Notes under the pieces: model-generated
The model's database searches: none
Seen by the model: the letters and a program-made list of their open reading frames with translations, nothing else
Told to the model about the DNA's origin: nothing
Translations under genes and position numbers: made by a program
Origin: an uncultured Bacteroidales bacterium
GTDB taxonomy: Bacteria; Bacteroidota; Bacteroidia; Bacteroidales; Bacteroidaceae
Length of the DNA: 64,000 nucleotides
Direction of reading: 5' to 3'
Assembly: GCA_902789725.1 (NCBI GenBank)
Contig: CADAPC010000003.1
Coordinates: forward strand, 28,124-92,123
Shown: piece after piece, positions 18,186 through 30,974 of the stretch
Layout of the letters: each line of letters begins with the position of its first letter
How positions within the stretch are numbered: the first letter of the stretch is position 1

Positions 18186-18202
18186 TTATCGTTTATCGGT
18201 AA
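18186..18202. promoter_or_regulatory. Upstream operator-like dyad O1 (SPFH-DUF2975-XRE locus)
   Basis: TTATCG-n5-CGGTAA, one mismatch from a perfect dyad, nested in a larger inverted repeat GAGAAAATTT / AAATTTTCTC (18178-18211). It lies 17 bp upstream of the -33 element at 18219. It matches O2 at 18263, on the other side of the promoter. Confidence 0.6.
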
Positions 18203-18218
18203 AATTTTCTCGTTTTCT

Positions 18219-18250
18219 TTTGGTAGTCACGAAAAGATGTTTTACCTTTG
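18219..18250 (+). promoter_or_regulatory. Promoter of the SPFH-DUF2975-XRE operon
   Basis: TTTG (18219-18222), 20-base spacer, TACCTTTG (18243-18250): a full Bacteroidota -33/-7 promoter. The predicted start is near 18254, giving an 83-base leader before ATG 18337. Confidence 0.85.
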
Positions 18251-18262
18251 CACCGAAAATAA

Positions 18263-18279
18263 TTATCGACAAACGATAA
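18263..18279. promoter_or_regulatory. Downstream operator-like dyad O2
   Basis: TTATCG-n5-CGATAA is a perfect 6-bp inverted repeat in the 5' leader, about +10 to +26 from the predicted start. It is the same dyad as O1, with 77 bp between centres. The XRE regulator at 20008 is the likely binder (inference). Confidence 0.6.
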
Positions 18280-18336
18280 AAACTTTCAAAATAAACAATA
18301 ATTACTACTTATCACTTTAACAAACAACAAAAGACT

Positions 18337-19299
18337 ATGGCAACAAAAAAAAATTCTGAGTATGAATTCCAAGGCGGTTCACTCAATGGTTTCGTAATGT
18401 GCTTAATCGACATTGTGCTCTATGTGGCAGTCGTGTATTTCTTTGTGCAGGGCATCATAGCTTTCGACGCAGGCCATGACAACGCTGGTGTAGGCTTTAT
18501 GGTCGGGACGGTAGTGCTCCTCATCACCGCCATCATCTGCAGTTGCGGTTTCTCCATGCTGGAGCCTAACGAAGCAAAGGTGATGACCTTCTTTGGCAAG
18601 TATGTGGGTACATTCCGCAAAAACGGCTTCTACTGGCTAAACCCCTTCATGACAGTGAAGAATGTGAGTCTGAGAGCAAGAAACCTGAATGCAGAACCCA
18701 TCAAGGTGAACGACAAGACGGGCAATCCCGTGATGATTGGCCTGGTGCTGGTGTGGCGACTGAAGGACACCTATAAGGCCATTTTTGACATTGATACTGA
18801 GGTGAGTGCTACTGGTAGCGCAGGAAGTACTGCTGCGGCAAGAATGAACCGATTTGAGAACTTCGTCAGGGTGCAGAGCGACTCCGCATTGCGAGAAGTG
18901 GCTGGCATGTACTCCTACGATGACGAGGATAACAAAGAGAATGACGTGACGCTGAGAGGTGGAAGTGCAGAAGTGAACGAAGTGTTGACCAATAAGTTGA
19001 ACGAACGTCTGACCATGGCTGGGCTGGAAGTTTTAGAGGCACGCATCAACTATTTGGCCTACGCTCCAGAAATAGCAGCCGTCATGCTGCGCCGTCAACA
19101 GGCCGCAGCCATCATCACGGCACGAGAGAAGATTGTAGATGGAGCCGTGTCAATGGTGAAGATGGCATTGGACAAACTGAAGGACGAAGACATCGTGAAT
19201 CTGGACGACAGTCAGAAGGCATCGATGGTGAGCAACTTGCTTGTAGTGCTTTGTGCCGATGAACCAGCACAACCTGTGGTGAACTCCGGTGCGAACTGA
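18337..19299 (+). CDS. SPFH/Band 7 domain membrane protein
   Basis: Inner-membrane scaffold-type protein of the stomatin/prohibitin/flotillin superfamily; exact role unknown. 320 aa. Two hydrophobic N-terminal segments (about residues 17-38 and 45-68) are followed by the SPFH core (EPNEAKVMTFFGKYVGTFRKNGFYWLNPF to about 245), with Ala/Arg-rich RRQQAAAIITAREKIVDGAVSMVKMAL after it. The paired TM entry and the YAPEIAAVMLRRQQA stretch fit the SPFH group found beside DUF2975 genes. First gene behind a promoter flanked by two identical dyads; the DUF2975 gene starts 25 bases downstream. Family is clear; substrate or partner is not. Confidence 0.88.
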   Translation: MATKKNSEYEFQGGSLNGFVMCLIDIVLYVAVVYFFVQGIIAFDAGHDNAGVGFMVGTVVLLITAIICSCGFSMLEPNEAKVMTFFGKYVGTFRKNGFYWLNPFMTVKNVSLRARNLNAEPIKVNDKTGNPVMIGLVLVWRLKDTYKAIFDIDTEVSATGSAGSTAAARMNRFENFVRVQSDSALREVAGMYSYDDEDNKENDVTLRGGSAEVNEVLTNKLNERLTMAGLEVLEARINYLAYAPEIAAVMLRRQQAAAIITAREKIVDGAVSMVKMALDKLKDEDIVNLDDSQKASMVSNLLVVLCADEPAQPVVNSGAN

Positions 19300-19324
19300 G
19301 CAACGAATAAAATGAATTACACTT

Positions 19325-20011
19325 ATGAAAAAGAAATTTAATTTCTATAGCGGGCTGCTGATTGCAGCCATCGTGTTCGGCATTGGACTGCACATGTTCG
19401 CAACGGGCTACCAGATGTACCAGGGTGGGAAAGCTGGCTGGGAAATGGCACAGAAGGAGAGGCAAATGGGGATAAAGAAGCATCCATTTGAGAGTCTCCA
19501 GAGACTGCAACGCATGGCTCCTGTGGAGCTGATGCCCAAGGGCGACTACCTGATGGAAATGAATGCGGGAGACAGCATTGTCAACCTGAAGACAGGAGAG
19601 AAGATGCCGATGATGACCTTTATGGGAGTGGTGCTACCTGAAAAGAGCAGCAACAGAATGGGAGTTCTGCAAGGCATAGGCTATCTCGGGTTCGCCCTTA
19701 TCATCATATTCTTTGTGGCATTCATCAAACTTGTCATCGGAGTGAACAAAGGACGCATCTTCGAGAAGAGCATGGAGACGCAGCTGGCTTGGGGCGGATG
19801 GACGGTCTTTGCCATGTATGTGTTAGGATGGGCGAGTACACTCTACACCTACTTCCTCAATGTGCAGGAATTTGAATTTGAAGTGTACGATTTGTGCATT
19901 GTACAAATGCCCGACATCGCCCTTCTCTACTCTGCATTTGGCATGTTGATGGTGGGGCAGATATTCAAAATTGGGCGAAAGATGAAAGAAGAACAAGAAT
20001 TGACAATATGA
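19325..20011 (+). CDS. DUF2975 family membrane protein
   Basis: Function unknown. 228 aa with about four hydrophobic segments: 9-27 (GLLIAAIVFGIGLHMFATGY), about 117-137 (GIGYLGFALIIIFFVAFIKLVIGV), 157-179 and 195-217, with a charged periplasmic-type stretch between the first two. The pattern and the tight link to a small XRE regulator match DUF2975. Its stop overlaps the start of the XRE gene in an ATGA, so the two are translationally coupled. DUF2975-XRE pairs are widespread in Bacteroidota and Firmicutes. A role in membrane-stress sensing is possible but is not shown by the sequence. Confidence 0.8.
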   Translation: MKKKFNFYSGLLIAAIVFGIGLHMFATGYQMYQGGKAGWEMAQKERQMGIKKHPFESLQRLQRMAPVELMPKGDYLMEMNAGDSIVNLKTGEKMPMMTFMGVVLPEKSSNRMGVLQGIGYLGFALIIIFFVAFIKLVIGVNKGRIFEKSMETQLAWGGWTVFAMYVLGWASTLYTYFLNVQEFEFEVYDLCIVQMPDIALLYSAFGMLMVGQIFKIGRKMKEEQELTI

Positions 20012-20208
20012 TAATAGTGAATTTAGACGTCATGATGGCCCGACGAAAAATCTCTTCGGGCGAATTGGCCGAAAAGATTGGCATCACGCAGGCCAATCTT
20101 TCGGTACTGAAGACAGGTAAAGCGAAGGCGGTGCGGTTCTCCACCTTGGAGCAAATCTGCAAGGTGTTGGACTGCCAGCCTGGAGACATTTTGGAGTTCA
20201 GAGAGTGA
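20008..20208 (+). CDS. Small XRE/Cro-type HTH regulator (YozG-like)
   Basis: Predicted DNA-binding regulator of 66 aa that is almost only the helix-turn-helix: MIIVNLDVMMARRKISSGEL, then AEKIGITQANLSVLKTGKAKAVRF with the recognition helix around ITQANLSVLKTG, and a C-terminal DCQPGDILEFRE turn typical of the family. The start at 20008 is set by the ATGA overlap with the DUF2975 stop; a longer open frame from 19894 would only read through the upstream gene. It likely autoregulates the operon through the dyads at 18186 and 18263 (inference). It is followed by a copy of the AGTGAAAAG repeat. Confidence 0.85.
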   Translation: MIIVNLDVMMARRKISSGELAEKIGITQANLSVLKTGKAKAVRFSTLEQICKVLDCQPGDILEFRE

Positions 20209-20219
20209 AGTCATCTTAG

Positions 20220-20268
20220 AAGTGAAAAGTGAAAAGTGAAGAATGAAAAATCCAAGTTACTTTAGTAA
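20220..20268. repeat. Single-arm copy of the AGTGAAAAG repeat
   Basis: Repeated AAGTGAAA units, then AATCCAAGTTACTTTA, closely match one arm of the element at 17221-17340. It lies just after the XRE stop codon. No inverted second arm is seen, so it may be a half element. Confidence 0.65.
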
Positions 20269-20327
20269 GTGAAGAGCGGAAAATTTGAGTATCTTGAAAC
20301 GTGAGAAATTTTATGACAGAATTGAGC

Positions 20328-23300
20328 ATGAAAGGTGTGAAGTGGGTGCTTCTGATGGCAACGATGTTGCTGGGCATAGAAACTATCTGTGCACAAGAGC
20401 AGGAACTGATGGAGGTAAAGTCGCATGTGGTGGATGCACGCACAGGCGAAATCCTACCCTTTGTCAACATTTTCGTGGCTGGAGGGAAAGGCACCTTAAC
20501 GAACATGGAGGGCGACTTCACCATCAAGGTGAAGACAGAGTCCTCGCTCCGATTCAGCTACGTGGGATATGAAACCTTGACCCTACCCACCGAAAAGATT
20601 GGGAGTGTGGTGAAGATGAAGCCCATGACAAGGACGCTAAGCGAAGTGAGTGTGAAACCATGGGAATCCATCCTGCTGAATGTGTGCAAGAAATTGGACA
20701 AAGAATATAATAAGCGGTGGAGAAAATCCAGCCGCTATTTCTACCGCATGACCACCGCATACCGAAAGAAGACGCTGGTGGAAGCATTCATGGAGGCTCG
20801 TTCGGCCGTGAACTTGCACGAAATCAAGTTTCTGAAAGGACGTCACGGACGCATGACGCAGGAAGGTCTTTCGAATCCCTTCATCGCCAACATGAATTTC
20901 CATCATCCCTTGGAACTGGGGTTGGTGATGAAGGAAAATTCCTTCTGGGGAGGCTTGATTACGCCTGCCTCGCTGTCCACAGTGAAAGAGCTGACCAGCG
21001 TGTACGACATCAGCGTGGAGGAACTGAAAGGAAGCGATGGCAACACCCTCTACAAATTCAATTTGAAAGACAAGTATTCGTCCTCAACGCAAAAAGGGCC
21101 ATCCTCAACGCAAAGAAAAAGAAGGTTCTGCAGCCTGACTGGTGCGCTCTATGTGGATGCCCAATCGCTGAACGTGCTGAAGATTGAAGGGCAGGTGGAG
21201 AACATGTACTTAGACATCTTCAAGGACTTTTACAAAGAGACAACTCCCCTACTCCTCAACGTGACCATTAACTACAACTATGAGAAGGGCTTTGCTGAGG
21301 TGCAGAATATCGCCTACAAGGCGACAAACGGCGACATGGTGAGCACCGCTATATTATATAATGTAGAGGACTTGAACCTGGAGTTGAACGAAAAAAAGAA
21401 GAAGAAGACCAAACAGACGGGCGAAAACATGCTTGCGGCTATTGACAATGCAGGCTTCGACCAAATGCTTTGGGAGCACAGCAACATAGTGCAACGCACA
21501 AAGGAAGAGGAACGTCTGGCCGGACTGCCCGACCAAACAATGCTGGTGAACGACTCTATCAAAGAGGATCCCTCCACACCCACAGAAAAACTGCTGGACC
21601 ACCTGAAACGATTCGGGCATAATTTGCCGCAAGAGAAAGTGTATGTCCACATGGATAACACGTGCTACTTCCTTGGCGACACCATTTGGTTTTCGGCTTA
21701 CACCACACAGACCAACGACAGCAAACCGTCACAAATCAGCGGTGTGCTCTACGTGGAGCTTTTCAACCACGATGGCTATCTGGTGGAGCGCAAGCTGGTG
21801 GAAATGACTCATGGCAGGGGATATGGCAACTTCGTTCTTGACAAGGATGCCTACGCTGGCTATTACGAACTGAGAGCCTACACCCGATGGCAGCTCAACT
21901 GGGGCATGTTTGAGCGAGAGCATTCCGATGAATGCGAAGAATGGTTCTACACCCGAGAGCTGGAACACAATTATTTCCGCGATTACGACAAACTCTACAG
22001 CCGCGTCTTTCCTGTGTATGACAAGCCTGCTGAAGGTGGTGACTACAAGACCACGATGACGCGCAGAACCATGAGACAACGCTTCAAAAGAGACCCACAC
22101 AAGCGCGAACCCGTCTTGACGCTCTATCCCGAAGGAGGTGAACTGGTGGAGGGATTGCCTTGCCGTGTTGCATACGAAGCAACATGGGACGACGGGCAGG
22201 AGCTGGAGGGAATGCTGAAGGGAAAGAAAGTAGAGAACCGAGGGCGAGGATCTTTTGAACTCACCCCTACGGAAAAAGGGAAAGACAAGATTGTGGTGTT
22301 CACCACGACCGACGGAATTCAAGTGAAAGCCCCCCTGCCCGAAGCGGCGAAGAGCGGTGTGGCACTGAGGGTAGATGTAGAGGCTGACTCCATCGACATC
22401 ACCGTGAGAAGAACCGCTGACCTGCAGAACGACACTTTGGGACTGACCCTCATGCACGAAGGCATAATAGAAACCTACATCAACCTTGAAGGGTTGGAGC
22501 AGCACATCCATGTGGCGAAGAAAGCATTAAAGATGGGTGTGAACCAAGCCACGGTGTTCAACAACAAAGGACGTGTGTTGGCAGACAGACTCTTCTTCGT
22601 GAAACATAGCGAGGACACAAGGTCGCAGATTGCCATCGGCGGCATGAAGGAGATGTACAACCCCTATGAACCTATCACACTGAACTTGAAAACACAGGGG
22701 CAGACAGGCGGCAGCATGTCCATATCGGTGCGCGACGCTTCCCACTGCGATGTGCTCTACGACAATGCCTCTTTGCTTACCGAGCTGCTCCTGACCTCCG
22801 AAATCAAGGGTTTCGTTCCCAATCCTGAATTCTTCTTCGAGAAGGATGACAACCGCCACAACAGGGCGCTCGATCTGCTGATGCTGACCCAAGGGTGGCG
22901 ACGCTTCAAATGGACAGACATGGCCAACAAGGGAGCTTGGCAACTCACGCAGGTGGCAGAACGCACACCTGTCATCACAGGGAAAGTGTATAAAACTTCC
23001 GATGCTATGTATGCCGCCTTGGGAGGCATGACTTGGTATAACGACGAGGGAGAAGAGAATCAACATAAGGATACAGACCCTTTCAGCGACCAGCAGACCC
23101 AGCCAACCAGAAGCACCGAAAGCACCTATAACCACTGGCAAGGAAACATGCAAGAACTTCTTGATGCTTCATCGCCAAAGACACACGAACTGACCGACAT
23201 GGAATTTTATCCTGGCGACAACTACGGACCATTCAAGAACAAGGGCATGAGGGTGCATTCCGAGATTGTCTCGCCCGACCAGAGCTACGTTAAATCCATC

Positions 23301-24368
23301 GACTTGGACACCAAGGACGGTTACTTCAAGGTGCAACTGCCACGCTATTATGGCGACTGCTACTTCTTCCTGAGTGCGGCCGACACGCTGAAATGGAAAC
23401 GAAAGAAATATGAGTGGATTCAGCTGATGAGCGACATGGAATTTGCCGAACATCCAAAACTGAGGAGACTCAAAGTGCTTCCCCCCGATTATCACGTGAG
23501 GGTCAATTTTCCCTACCCCCGCTTTGTCAAGCCCTACAGCTATTACCAGACACACCTGAACTATGCCGACGACCCACTACTTGCCACGCAGGTGCTGAAC
23601 GACGGTTCGCTGCGCATTGACGAAGTGACAGTGTGGAGCAAGCACAACACCCTACAGCGCATGTACGACTCCATTCCTGCTCTGATAGTGGATTCCTACG
23701 AGGGTTTCAACCAAGCCTTGGATGCAGGTTTGGGTATTGGAGCCTCCGAGGTGGCGCGTGCTTACGTGGGCGACTATGGATTGAAGCATCCCTACGTAAC
23801 CAGCGAAGAGGGCTTTCACGATTACAGACTCCGCGTGCGCTATGGTTACAACATCACCCGCCGCGCCATATCGAACGTGACAAACGACCCTGATTCGGCC
23901 TACCTGCGCAAGAATCTGCATTCGTTTGCCCCAGGCACTTACCATGTATCAGACCAAGAAATGTTGGACTACATAGACAATACCCACATCCACAAGTATG
24001 TGCTCTACACCGATTTTGAGCCTCGCTTGGCTGGCCACGAACGCTACTACGGCAGCAACTTGCCCATCACGCAAATTGCCATCTATCCCTTTCCTGACGA
24101 TTCACGACGCTTGTTCTATCGTGACCGCCGATACATTCTTCCAGGTTTCTCCTACGTACATGAGTTCTACCAACCCAATTACGCCAAGCGGAAGTTGGAC
24201 GAACATCCCAAGGACTACCGACGCACGCTCTATTGGAACCCCTTCTTGGTGCTGGATGACAAAGGTGCCGCCCAAATACAATTCTACAACAACAGCACGC
24301 GCCACTCCATTTCCATCGACGCACAAGGTTTCGGTATGGACGGCACACCTTTGTCGGGGAAAAAATAG
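20328..24368 (+). CDS. Giant secreted protein with carboxypeptidase-regulatory-like and macroglobulin (MG2)-like domains
   Basis: Function unknown; predicted periplasmic or outer-membrane-linked. About 1346 aa from ATG 20328, chosen because MKGVKWVLLMATMLLGIETICA-Q is a clean signal peptide; GTG 20301 and ATG 20313 are upstream alternatives. Order: a CarboxypepD_reg-like beta-sandwich (VVDARTGEILPFVNIFVAG), a conserved region with YRKKTLVEAFMEARSAV, then an MG2-type segment (EKVYVHMDNTCYFLGDTIWF) and repeated beta-rich domains. No TonB-plug or barrel was recognised. Residues about 248-261 hold an in-frame near duplication (SSTQKGP/SSTQRKR). Such proteins in Bacteroidota may be alpha-2-macroglobulin-like or TonB-receptor relatives; the role is unproven. 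The CPBP and sppA genes follow on the same strand. Confidence 0.75.
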   Translation: MKGVKWVLLMATMLLGIETICAQEQELMEVKSHVVDARTGEILPFVNIFVAGGKGTLTNMEGDFTIKVKTESSLRFSYVGYETLTLPTEKIGSVVKMKPMTRTLSEVSVKPWESILLNVCKKLDKEYNKRWRKSSRYFYRMTTAYRKKTLVEAFMEARSAVNLHEIKFLKGRHGRMTQEGLSNPFIANMNFHHPLELGLVMKENSFWGGLITPASLSTVKELTSVYDISVEELKGSDGNTLYKFNLKDKYSSSTQKGPSSTQRKRRFCSLTGALYVDAQSLNVLKIEGQVENMYLDIFKDFYKETTPLLLNVTINYNYEKGFAEVQNIAYKATNGDMVSTAILYNVEDLNLELNEKKKKKTKQTGENMLAAIDNAGFDQMLWEHSNIVQRTKEEERLAGLPDQTMLVNDSIKEDPSTPTEKLLDHLKRFGHNLPQEKVYVHMDNTCYFLGDTIWFSAYTTQTNDSKPSQISGVLYVELFNHDGYLVERKLVEMTHGRGYGNFVLDKDAYAGYYELRAYTRWQLNWGMFEREHSDECEEWFYTRELEHNYFRDYDKLYSRVFPVYDKPAEGGDYKTTMTRRTMRQRFKRDPHKREPVLTLYPEGGELVEGLPCRVAYEATWDDGQELEGMLKGKKVENRGRGSFELTPTEKGKDKIVVFTTTDGIQVKAPLPEAAKSGVALRVDVEADSIDITVRRTADLQNDTLGLTLMHEGIIETYINLEGLEQHIHVAKKALKMGVNQATVFNNKGRVLADRLFFVKHSEDTRSQIAIGGMKEMYNPYEPITLNLKTQGQTGGSMSISVRDASHCDVLYDNASLLTELLLTSEIKGFVPNPEFFFEKDDNRHNRALDLLMLTQGWRRFKWTDMANKGAWQLTQVAERTPVITGKVYKTSDAMYAALGGMTWYNDEGEENQHKDTDPFSDQQTQPTRSTESTYNHWQGNMQELLDASSPKTHELTDMEFYPGDNYGPFKNKGMRVHSEIVSPDQSYVKSIDLDTKDGYFKVQLPRYYGDCYFFLSAADTLKWKRKKYEWIQLMSDMEFAEHPKLRRLKVLPPDYHVRVNFPYPRFVKPYSYYQTHLNYADDPLLATQVLNDGSLRIDEVTVWSKHNTLQRMYDSIPALIVDSYEGFNQALDAGLGIGASEVARAYVGDYGLKHPYVTSEEGFHDYRLRVRYGYNITRRAISNVTNDPDSAYLRKNLHSFAPGTYHVSDQEMLDYIDNTHIHKYVLYTDFEPRLAGHERYYGSNLPITQIAIYPFPDDSRRLFYRDRRYILPGFSYVHEFYQPNYAKRKLDEHPKDYRRTLYWNPFLVLDDKGAAQIQFYNNSTRHSISIDAQGFGMDGTPLSGKK

Positions 24369-24433
24369 TAGCTGGAACTTCGACTTATATGAAGCTACAA
24401 ATCATTCATCAAATAACTTAAACAACCAATGAA

Positions 24434-25309
24434 ATGAAAAAAGTACTTTATCCTATCTTAGCGGTGATTGTATTTCTAATAATACAAGGTGCCGCAGGCG
24501 TCGTCATTGCGGTTATTGCCTTGATTAACGACCCACAAGTCTTCAAGCAAATGCAGGCTGGCGACCCCAATGCCTTCATGGACTCCATGGGCAACAGCGC
24601 GTTGGCTTGGGCCACCATCATCAGCGGTCTTATCAGCATCGGCATCATCGCTCTGCTGAAAATGATTGACTGGAAACATGTGCTCAACCTGAAGATGATT
24701 GATTGGGGATGGGGTGTTGTGAGCATCATAGCCGCCATCTTCGGCATTTTTGCTCTCAACATTTTGGGAGAGATGCTCGACCTGCCCAATCTGATGGAGG
24801 AGCAATTCACCAACATGTCCAACGACTTGGTTGGGGCACTAAGCATCGCCATCATTGGCCCCATCATCGAGGAGTTCATCTTCCGCGAAGGTGTGGAAGG
24901 CTACATGCTCCGCAACGGAGTGAACAAGTGGGTGGCCATTATCAGTTCGGGCATCGTCTTCGGCATCATCCACTTAAACCCCGCCCAGGTACCCTTCGCC
25001 GCAGGGATGGGAATTATTTTTGGCATCATATATTATAAGAGCGGAAACATCATTCTTACAAGTATATTGCACATTTTGAACAATAGCATCGCCGTGTGGC
25101 AGATGTACTCGATGGGCGAGGAATTGAAAGACTTCAAACTGGTGGACTACTTAGGAGGCACTGTCGATGCCATCTTCTATATCATCGGTGGCTTGGGATT
25201 GTGCATCTTGTGGCTGCATGTCGTCTGGAAACGTTACAGAAAACCGGCTGTCTATCCTATAGCTGAAACCGCCGAAACACCCACCTACACTGAACTCAAT
25301 AACCAATAA
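24434..25309 (+). CDS. CPBP-family intramembrane glutamic protease
   Basis: Predicted inner-membrane protease of the CAAX-protease/bacteriocin-processing group. 291 aa with about seven to eight hydrophobic segments. All three active-site motifs are present: EEFIFR (EExxxR), FGIIH (FxxxH) and HILNN (HxxxN). The C-terminal tail after about residue 270 is soluble and rich in Thr/Glu. It starts 65 bases after the giant secreted protein and 26 bases before sppA, so these genes may share a transcript. In other bacteria, the family handles prenyl-like substrates, leader peptides or anti-sigma factors; the substrate here cannot be told from the sequence. Confidence 0.88.
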   Translation: MKKVLYPILAVIVFLIIQGAAGVVIAVIALINDPQVFKQMQAGDPNAFMDSMGNSALAWATIISGLISIGIIALLKMIDWKHVLNLKMIDWGWGVVSIIAAIFGIFALNILGEMLDLPNLMEEQFTNMSNDLVGALSIAIIGPIIEEFIFREGVEGYMLRNGVNKWVAIISSGIVFGIIHLNPAQVPFAAGMGIIFGIIYYKSGNIILTSILHILNNSIAVWQMYSMGEELKDFKLVDYLGGTVDAIFYIIGGLGLCILWLHVVWKRYRKPAVYPIAETAETPTYTELNNQ

Positions 25310-25335
25310 GCTATAACCAATAAACCAAAACAATC

Positions 25336-27120
25336 ATGAAACAATTTCTGAAGTACGTATGCGCCACCGTGGTGGGCATACTGATTGTAGGGGTCATCTG
25401 CGCCATTCTCTCCATTCTGAGTTTGGCAGGCATGGCTTCGATGGGCAGCATGACTGCCAATGTGAAGGACAACAGCGTGCTGGTCATCCAGTTGCAAGGC
25501 ACCATCAACGAACGCAGCACAGAGAACCCCTTCTCTGAAATAATGGGAAACTCGGCGCTGTCTGAACAAGGACTGGACGATATTCTCGCAGCCATTGAGC
25601 ACGCTAAGACCGAACCCAAGGTGAAGGGCATCTACCTCGAAGCAGGTACGTTTACGGGTGCTATGCCCGCCACCTTGCAAGCCATCCGCACGGCGTTGCT
25701 CGACTTCAAGAAGGGGGGTAAGTTCATTGTGGCATACGGTGATGCTTACACTCAGGGCACTTACTTCCTCTGCTCCACTGCCGACACCTTGATTGTCAAC
25801 CCACAGGGCATGATTGACTGGAGCGGTCTGTCGAGTCAGGTGATGTACTACAAAGACCTTCTGCAGAAGGTGGGCGTAGATATGCAAGTGGTGAAAGTGG
25901 GCACGTATAAGAGTGCTGTAGAGCCCTTCCTCCTCAACGAAATGAGCGAGGCCAACCGCGAACAAATCGAAACTTACGACAAGGAGATTTGGGGTGAAAT
26001 GACCAAAGCCGTAGGCAAAAGCCGCAACATCAGCGTGGCGAAATTGAATGAGTTGGCTGACTCCATGATGCTGCTCCAGAAGGTTGCTCTCTACAAGAAA
26101 GAGAAGTTGGTGGATAAGGTGGCATACAGCGACCAAGTGCCCCAAACCATTGCTGCGATGATGAAGGTGGATAGTCCTGATGACTACAACACCATCACAG
26201 TGAAGGATTTGGCTGGCATTGTCAGCAGTCAGCCCAAGGGCATCAGCGGCAACGAGGTAGCTGTCTATTACGCCGTGGGCGACATTGTTGAGGAAGCTGC
26301 ATCGGGGTTCAATGTGGAACCTGAGATTGTGGGGAAGAAAGTTATCAAGGACTTGGAAGAGCTGGCAGAGAACGACGACGTGAAGGCTGTGGTGCTGCGT
26401 GTCAACTCAGGCGGTGGTTCAGCCTACGCAAGTGAGCAAATTTGGCATCAGGTGATGAACATCAAAGCAAAGAAACCCGTTGTGGTGAGCATGGGCGATA
26501 TGGCCGCTTCGGGCGGCTACTACATCAGTTGCGCAGCCGACTACATCTACGCCGAACCCACCACCATCACAGGTTCCATCGGCATCTTCGGCATGTTCCC
26601 CAATGTGGGTGAATTGCTGAACGACAAGCTGGGTGTACACTTCAGCACCGTCAAGACCAACCAGTTCTCTGACTTTGGCGATTCTTCCCGTCCGTTCACC
26701 GAACAGGAACGCACCCTGGCTCAACGCTACATCAACAACGGCTACGAGCTTTTCACCACTCGCTGTGCCGATGGTCGCAAGATGAAGCAGGACGACATCA
26801 AGAAGATTGGCGAAGGACGCGTGTGGACAGGACTCCACGCCAAGCAGATTGGCTTGGTGGACGAGCTGGGCGGCTTGGAGGCAGCTATTGCAAAAGCAAA
26901 GAAACTGGCCAAAGTAGAAGAAGTTTCTGTCATCAACTACCCAACAAAATCGACATTCTTCGACAGTTTGCTCAACGAAATGCAAGGCACCAGCTATGCC
27001 GACCAGCAACTCAAGCAGGCCTTGGGCGAATACTACCCCATTTGGGCTGAACTGAAGAATGTGGGACAAAAGACCGGCATTCAGACGGCTCTCCCCTACT
27101 ATCTGAAGTTTAACTTGTAA
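25336..27120 (+). CDS. sppA: Signal peptide peptidase SppA, long (67K) type
   Basis: Membrane-bound serine protease that digests cleaved signal peptides at the inner membrane. 594 aa, the long two-domain type. A single N-terminal anchor (about residues 8-30) is followed by two S49 domains. The N-terminal domain carries the catalytic Lys region (VVKVGTYKSAVEPFLL); the C-terminal domain carries NSGGGSAYASE and the nucleophile Ser in GDMAASGGYYISCAADYIYAEPTT. Lys-Ser dyads split between domains are normal for this type. It ends at a shared terminator (27147) facing the beta-galactosidase gene. Confidence 0.95.
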   Translation: MKQFLKYVCATVVGILIVGVICAILSILSLAGMASMGSMTANVKDNSVLVIQLQGTINERSTENPFSEIMGNSALSEQGLDDILAAIEHAKTEPKVKGIYLEAGTFTGAMPATLQAIRTALLDFKKGGKFIVAYGDAYTQGTYFLCSTADTLIVNPQGMIDWSGLSSQVMYYKDLLQKVGVDMQVVKVGTYKSAVEPFLLNEMSEANREQIETYDKEIWGEMTKAVGKSRNISVAKLNELADSMMLLQKVALYKKEKLVDKVAYSDQVPQTIAAMMKVDSPDDYNTITVKDLAGIVSSQPKGISGNEVAVYYAVGDIVEEAASGFNVEPEIVGKKVIKDLEELAENDDVKAVVLRVNSGGGSAYASEQIWHQVMNIKAKKPVVVSMGDMAASGGYYISCAADYIYAEPTTITGSIGIFGMFPNVGELLNDKLGVHFSTVKTNQFSDFGDSSRPFTEQERTLAQRYINNGYELFTTRCADGRKMKQDDIKKIGEGRVWTGLHAKQIGLVDELGGLEAAIAKAKKLAKVEEVSVINYPTKSTFFDSLLNEMQGTSYADQQLKQALGEYYPIWAELKNVGQKTGIQTALPYYLKFNL

Positions 27121-27146
27121 GAGCACCTTCCTCCATAAACAAATCA

Positions 27147-27190
27147 TAAAAAGGGCTGGCACGTTTTTGGGTGCCAGCCCCTTTTGCTTT
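27147..27190. terminator. Bidirectional terminator between sppA and beta-galactosidase
   Basis: Perfect 10-bp stem GGGCTGGCAC / GTGCCAGCCC with an 8-base loop, flanked by A-run (left) and T-run (right). It serves the two convergent genes. Confidence 0.9.
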
Positions 27191-27211
27191 ATCGACTGAT
27201 GAAGAAGGATG

Positions 27212-30970
<3,759 letters not shown>

Positions 30971-30974
<4 letters not shown>

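Noticed and set aside
18337..20208. DUF2975-XRE as a toxin-antitoxin pair
   Set aside because: DUF2975 is a multi-span membrane protein without a toxin-like layout, and the XRE protein reads better as an autoregulator of a three-gene operon.
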